In this document: piece by piece, positions 61,477 through 64,000 of the stretch
How positions within the stretch are numbered: position 1 is the stretch's first letter
How the letters are laid out: each line of letters starts with the position of its first letter
Origin: Nocardioides iriomotensis
Lineage (GTDB): Bacteria; Actinomycetota; Actinomycetes; Propionibacteriales; Nocardioidaceae
Direction: 5' to 3'
DNA: 64,000 nt
Assembly (NCBI RefSeq): GCF_004168035.1
Contig: NZ_SDPU01000013.1
Span: 1-64,000, forward strand
The notes under the pieces: model-generated
Told to the model about the DNA's origin: nothing
Database searches by the model: none
The model's input: the letters and a program-made list of their open reading frames with translations, nothing else
Program-made: the position numbers and the translations under genes

Positions 61477-62484
61477 ATGACCGCACCTGCCACCGAGCTT
61501 GCCCCCCGCCCGCCCGACGGCACCGGTCCCGACGAGCTGACCCAGATCGACGCGACGCTGGGCGGCGACCACCTCTCCCGCACCGACCAGGTCGTGCTGG
61601 GCATCTTCATCGTGGTCCCGTTCCTCGCGCTCGTCACCGCCGTCCCGATCGCCTGGGGCGGCTGGCTCGGCTGGACCGACGTGGTGATCTTCGCGGTCAT
61701 GTACGCCCTGACCGGCCACGGCATCACGGTCGGCTTCCACCGCCTGTTCACGCACAAGTCCTACAAGCCCAACCGTGCTGTGAAGATCTTCTGGGCGGTC
61801 GCCGGGTCGATGGCGATCCAGGGCCCGGTCGTGCGCTGGGTGGCCGACCACCGCAAGCACCACAAGTTCTCCGACCGCGACGGCGACCCGCACTCGCCGT
61901 GGCGCTACGGCACCGGCGTCGGCGCCCTGACCAAGGGGTTCCTGTACGCCCACATGATGTGGCTGTTCAACCCCGAGCAGACCCCGCAGCGCAAGTACGC
62001 CCCCGACCTGATGAAGGACCCCGACATCGTCAAGGTGTCGCGGCAGTTCCCGTTCTGGGTCCTGGTCTCGCTGCTGCTCCCCGCACTGGCGGGCGGCCTG
62101 CTGACCATGTCGTGGCAGGGCGCGCTGACGGCGTTCTTCTGGGGCTCGCTGGTGCGGGTCTCGCTGCTGCACCACGTGACGTGGTCGATCAACTCGATCT
62201 GCCACACGATCGGCGAGCGCCCGTTCGTCTCCCGCGACAAGTCCGCCAACGTCTGGTGGCTGGCGATCCCGTCGATGGGCGAGTCCTGGCACAACCTGCA
62301 CCACGCCGACCCGACGTGCGCCCGGCACGGCGTGCTCAAGGGTCAGATCGACACCAGCGCGCGGGTCATCCGCGTGATGGAGAAGCTCGGCTGGGTGTAC
62401 GACGTCCGCTGGCCGGTCCGCGAGCGGATCGACGCCAAGCTCGTCGCCAACCAGGTGCCCGAGACCGTCTCCCGCGCGGCCTGA
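61477..62484 (+). CDS. Fatty acid (acyl-CoA) desaturase
   Basis: This 335-residue membrane enzyme has three His boxes of the delta-9 desaturase type: HRLFTH near residue 89, HRKHHKF near 127, and HNLHHADP near 271, with hydrophobic helices between. It puts a double bond into saturated acyl chains and so adjusts membrane fluidity. Electrons would come from a ferredoxin or similar carrier not encoded here. ATG 61477 begins MTAPATELAPRPPDG. A tandem palindromic operator upstream and a TetR gene downstream suggest lipid-responsive control. A strong terminator follows the gene. Confidence 0.92.
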   Translation: MTAPATELAPRPPDGTGPDELTQIDATLGGDHLSRTDQVVLGIFIVVPFLALVTAVPIAWGGWLGWTDVVIFAVMYALTGHGITVGFHRLFTHKSYKPNRAVKIFWAVAGSMAIQGPVVRWVADHRKHHKFSDRDGDPHSPWRYGTGVGALTKGFLYAHMMWLFNPEQTPQRKYAPDLMKDPDIVKVSRQFPFWVLVSLLLPALAGGLLTMSWQGALTAFFWGSLVRVSLLHHVTWSINSICHTIGERPFVSRDKSANVWWLAIPSMGESWHNLHHADPTCARHGVLKGQIDTSARVIRVMEKLGWVYDVRWPVRERIDAKLVANQVPETVSRAA

Positions 62485-62531
62485 GCCACACCGCCAGCAG
62501 GACCGACAGCAGCATCGACAACTGCCACAGC

Positions 62532-62561
62532 AGCGGCGGCCCGGAGCACCGGGCCGCCGCT
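62532..62561 (+). terminator. Strong intrinsic terminator after the desaturase gene
   Basis: AGCGGCGGCCCGG (62532-62544) pairs perfectly with CCGGGCCGCCGCT (62549-62561) over 13 bases, with the loop AGCA, followed by TTGCTT. It lies 47 bases after the desaturase stop and just before the TetR start. Confidence 0.88.
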
Positions 62562-62569
62562 TTGCTTGA

Positions 62570-63223
62570 ATGAAGGACGTGTCCGAGGTGAGCAACGAGA
62601 AGACCCGGCGCTACCAGCGCGGCCGGATGACCGCGGCGGAGCGCCGCGAGCAGCTCATCCTCATTGCCCGTGGGCTCTTCGCCGAGCGCGGCTTCGACGG
62701 GTCGTCCATCGAGGAGGTGGCCTCGCGCGCCGAGGTGTCCAAGCCGATCGTCTACGAGCACTTCGGCGGCAAGGAGGGCCTGTACGCCGTCGTCGTCGAC
62801 CGCGAGGTGCGCAGCCTCCTCGACATGATGACGCGCGCCCTGACGGCCGGGCACCCCCGCGTGCTGCTGGAGCAGGCGGCGTTCGCGCTGCTCGACTACA
62901 TCGAGCAGAACCCCGACGGCTTCCGGATCCTGGTGCGCGACAGCCCGGTCGGCTCCTCCTCGGGGTCGTTCGTCTCGATCATCGGCGACGTCGCCAGCCG
63001 GGTGGAGCACATCCTCGCGGCGGAGTTCAAGAGCCGCGGCTTCGACGCCAAGGCCGCGCCCATGTATGCCCAGATGCTCGTCGGCATGGTCGGCACCACT
63101 GGCCAGTGGTGGCTCGACGCGCGCAAGCCGTCCAAGGAGGAGGTCGCCGCACACCTGGTGAACCTCGCCTGGCACGGCCTGGCGAACCTCGAGAAGAAGC
63201 CGACCCTGCGCGGCGGGGCGTAG
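62570..63223 (+). CDS. TetR family transcriptional regulator
   Basis: This 217-residue TetR-type regulator has its HTH at about residues 25-70 (REQLILIARGLFAERGFDGSSIEEVASRAEVSKPIVYEHFGGKEGLYAVVV) and a helical ligand-binding domain after that. By position it probably controls the desaturase upstream through the tandem boxes at 61408-61438. The annotated ATG 62570 has no ribosome binding site and stands just beyond a terminator; GTG 62579 or GTG 62588 (VSNEKTRRYQRGRMT) are alternatives. Confidence 0.88.
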   Translation: MKDVSEVSNEKTRRYQRGRMTAAERREQLILIARGLFAERGFDGSSIEEVASRAEVSKPIVYEHFGGKEGLYAVVVDREVRSLLDMMTRALTAGHPRVLLEQAAFALLDYIEQNPDGFRILVRDSPVGSSSGSFVSIIGDVASRVEHILAAEFKSRGFDAKAAPMYAQMLVGMVGTTGQWWLDARKPSKEEVAAHLVNLAWHGLANLEKKPTLRGGA

Positions 63224-63303
63224 CCACCGCCGGGCGGAGATACGCCGTGCGGCCGGATCGCAACAAAAGCGGTACTTCGGAGTCCGCGCGGATACCCTGA
63301 CGC

Positions 63304-64000
63304 GCGTGAACGCACCCCGCACCCTCGTCGGCGCCCTGGTCGCCGCCGTCGCCCTCGCCCTCGTGGCGACCGCGAGCCCCTCCGCCGTCGCCCGGGACAC
63401 CTCGGGCCCCTCGACCGGCCACCGTGCCCTGTCCACGGCTCCGAAGACACCCGACGTGGTGGAGAAGTACTTCGACCACGACGAGGACGGGGCCACCGCG
63501 CGCTACGCCCGCGTCCGCACGTGGCCCGGCCGCACCATCACCTACTTCGACGCCACCAAGGACTCCGACGCGGTCAAGCGCGCGGTCACGCTGTGGAACC
63601 GCAGCGGCATCGACATGAAGTTCAAGAAGATCAAGAGCAAGAAGAAGGCCCAGCTCCTGATCCGCAACTCCACGAACGTCCCCAACGGCTGCGGCACCGG
63701 CCTCGCCACGCTCGGCTACACCGGCAAGCGCCAGGCCTTCGTCAACATCCTGCACGGCACCGACGCCGACGGTCAGACCTGCGCCTGGCCCGGCCAGACC
63801 CTGGTGATGGCCCACGAGCTCGGTCACGTCCTCGGCCTCAAGCACGACGACAGCCAGTGCTCGCTGATGAACACCATGCACATCAACGGCGTCGCCCAGT
63901 ACAAGTGCGTGACCGACGACCGCACCGACGGCGACGAGATGCCCGGCCACTGGAACTGCCGCGTGCTGCAGAAGGTCGACATCAAGCGCGCCAAGAAGAT
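63304..64000 (+). CDS. Secreted matrixin-like zinc metalloprotease (partial, cut by window end)
   Basis: The visible 232 residues start with a signal peptide (TLVGALVAAVALALVATASPSAVA). A short pro-region follows, then a catalytic domain with the zinc motif VMAHELGHVLGLKHDD near residue 175 and a Met-turn candidate in CSLMNTM. RVRTWPGRTITYFDATKDSDAVKRAVTLWNRSGIDMKFKKI matches the start of M10 peptidase domains. It should be an extracellular protease. The GTG 63304 start was chosen for the signal peptide. The C-terminus lies beyond 64000. Confidence 0.85.

Overview
This is a high-GC, gene-dense window typical of an actinomycete. GTG starts are common, genes overlap at ATGA or GTGA junctions, and intergenic gaps are short. 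The order mfd, SurA-like lipoprotein, mazG, eno, ftsB, DUF501, ppx, with glmU, prs, rplY and pth nearby, is a chromosomal core block shared by many Actinomycetota. Together with the repertoire of mycothiol-type DinB/maleylpyruvate isomerase fold proteins, a MutL-type protein and an E. coli-type FrdABCD, it suggests a Nocardioidaceae-like soil organism. The genus is an inference. No gene-free stretch exceeds about 300 bases.

Layout. Positions 1-10.3 kb: threonine ammonia-lyase; a VOC protein with an ECF sigma factor carrying a SnoaL-like domain; a MarR-DHA2 efflux pair; an AI-2E family permease; a MITE-like element; an orphan MutL (GlmL) with cystathionine gamma-lyase/synthase; MsrA; and a frameshifted nucleotide-glycosidase-like gene. 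Positions 10.3-20.9 kb: YCII protein, amidohydrolase, LCP cell-wall ligase, DinB and GNAT pair, a GH2 glycosidase, and a six-gene minus-strand run (coiled-coil protein, TauE/SafE exporter, YigZ, three small flavin or VOC proteins). Positions 20.9-24.5 kb: an OpuC/ProU-type compatible-solute ABC transporter. Positions 24.7-30.5 kb: a cytosolic BtuF-like protein, FrdABCD preceded by a small cysteine protein, and cystathionine beta-synthase.

Positions 30.5-38.7 kb: SGNH hydrolase, Bax inhibitor-1 family protein, ChrA, two small membrane proteins, an HxlR regulator divergent from an MFS transporter, an acyl-CoA synthetase and a secreted dirigent/AOC-like protein. Positions 38.68-39.54 kb: a class I tRNA with a UAA anticodon whose 5' 20 bases recur 781 bp away, bracketing a lower-GC segment with one secreted-protein gene. 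Positions 39.5-51.2 kb: the core block (UDG, ppx, DUF501, ftsB, eno, mazG, SurA-like, mfd), interrupted between mazG and eno by a HIT-like gene and a DUF559 gene that has repeats upstream. Positions 51.3-64 kb: CHAD, GNAT and VOC genes, a stand-alone LigD-type polymerase/primase, HAD, CysQ, pth, rplY, a MarR/DinB-fold divergent pair, prs, glmU with tRNA-Gln, a desaturase with a tandem operator, TetR, and a secreted matrixin-like protease cut by the window edge.

How the genes fit together: cystathionine beta-synthase and cystathionine gamma-lyase/synthase together could carry transsulfuration. The four Frd subunits form a membrane fumarate/succinate oxidoreductase. GlmU and Prs supply UDP-GlcNAc and PRPP, while L25 and Pth serve translation. 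Most regulators sit beside their probable targets, and palindromic operators are visible for at least three of them. The most unusual items are the class I tRNA(UAA) with its att-like duplication, the tRNA-like 3' half near 14.2 kb, the MITE-like element at 6.4-6.6 kb, and the frameshift at 9965.
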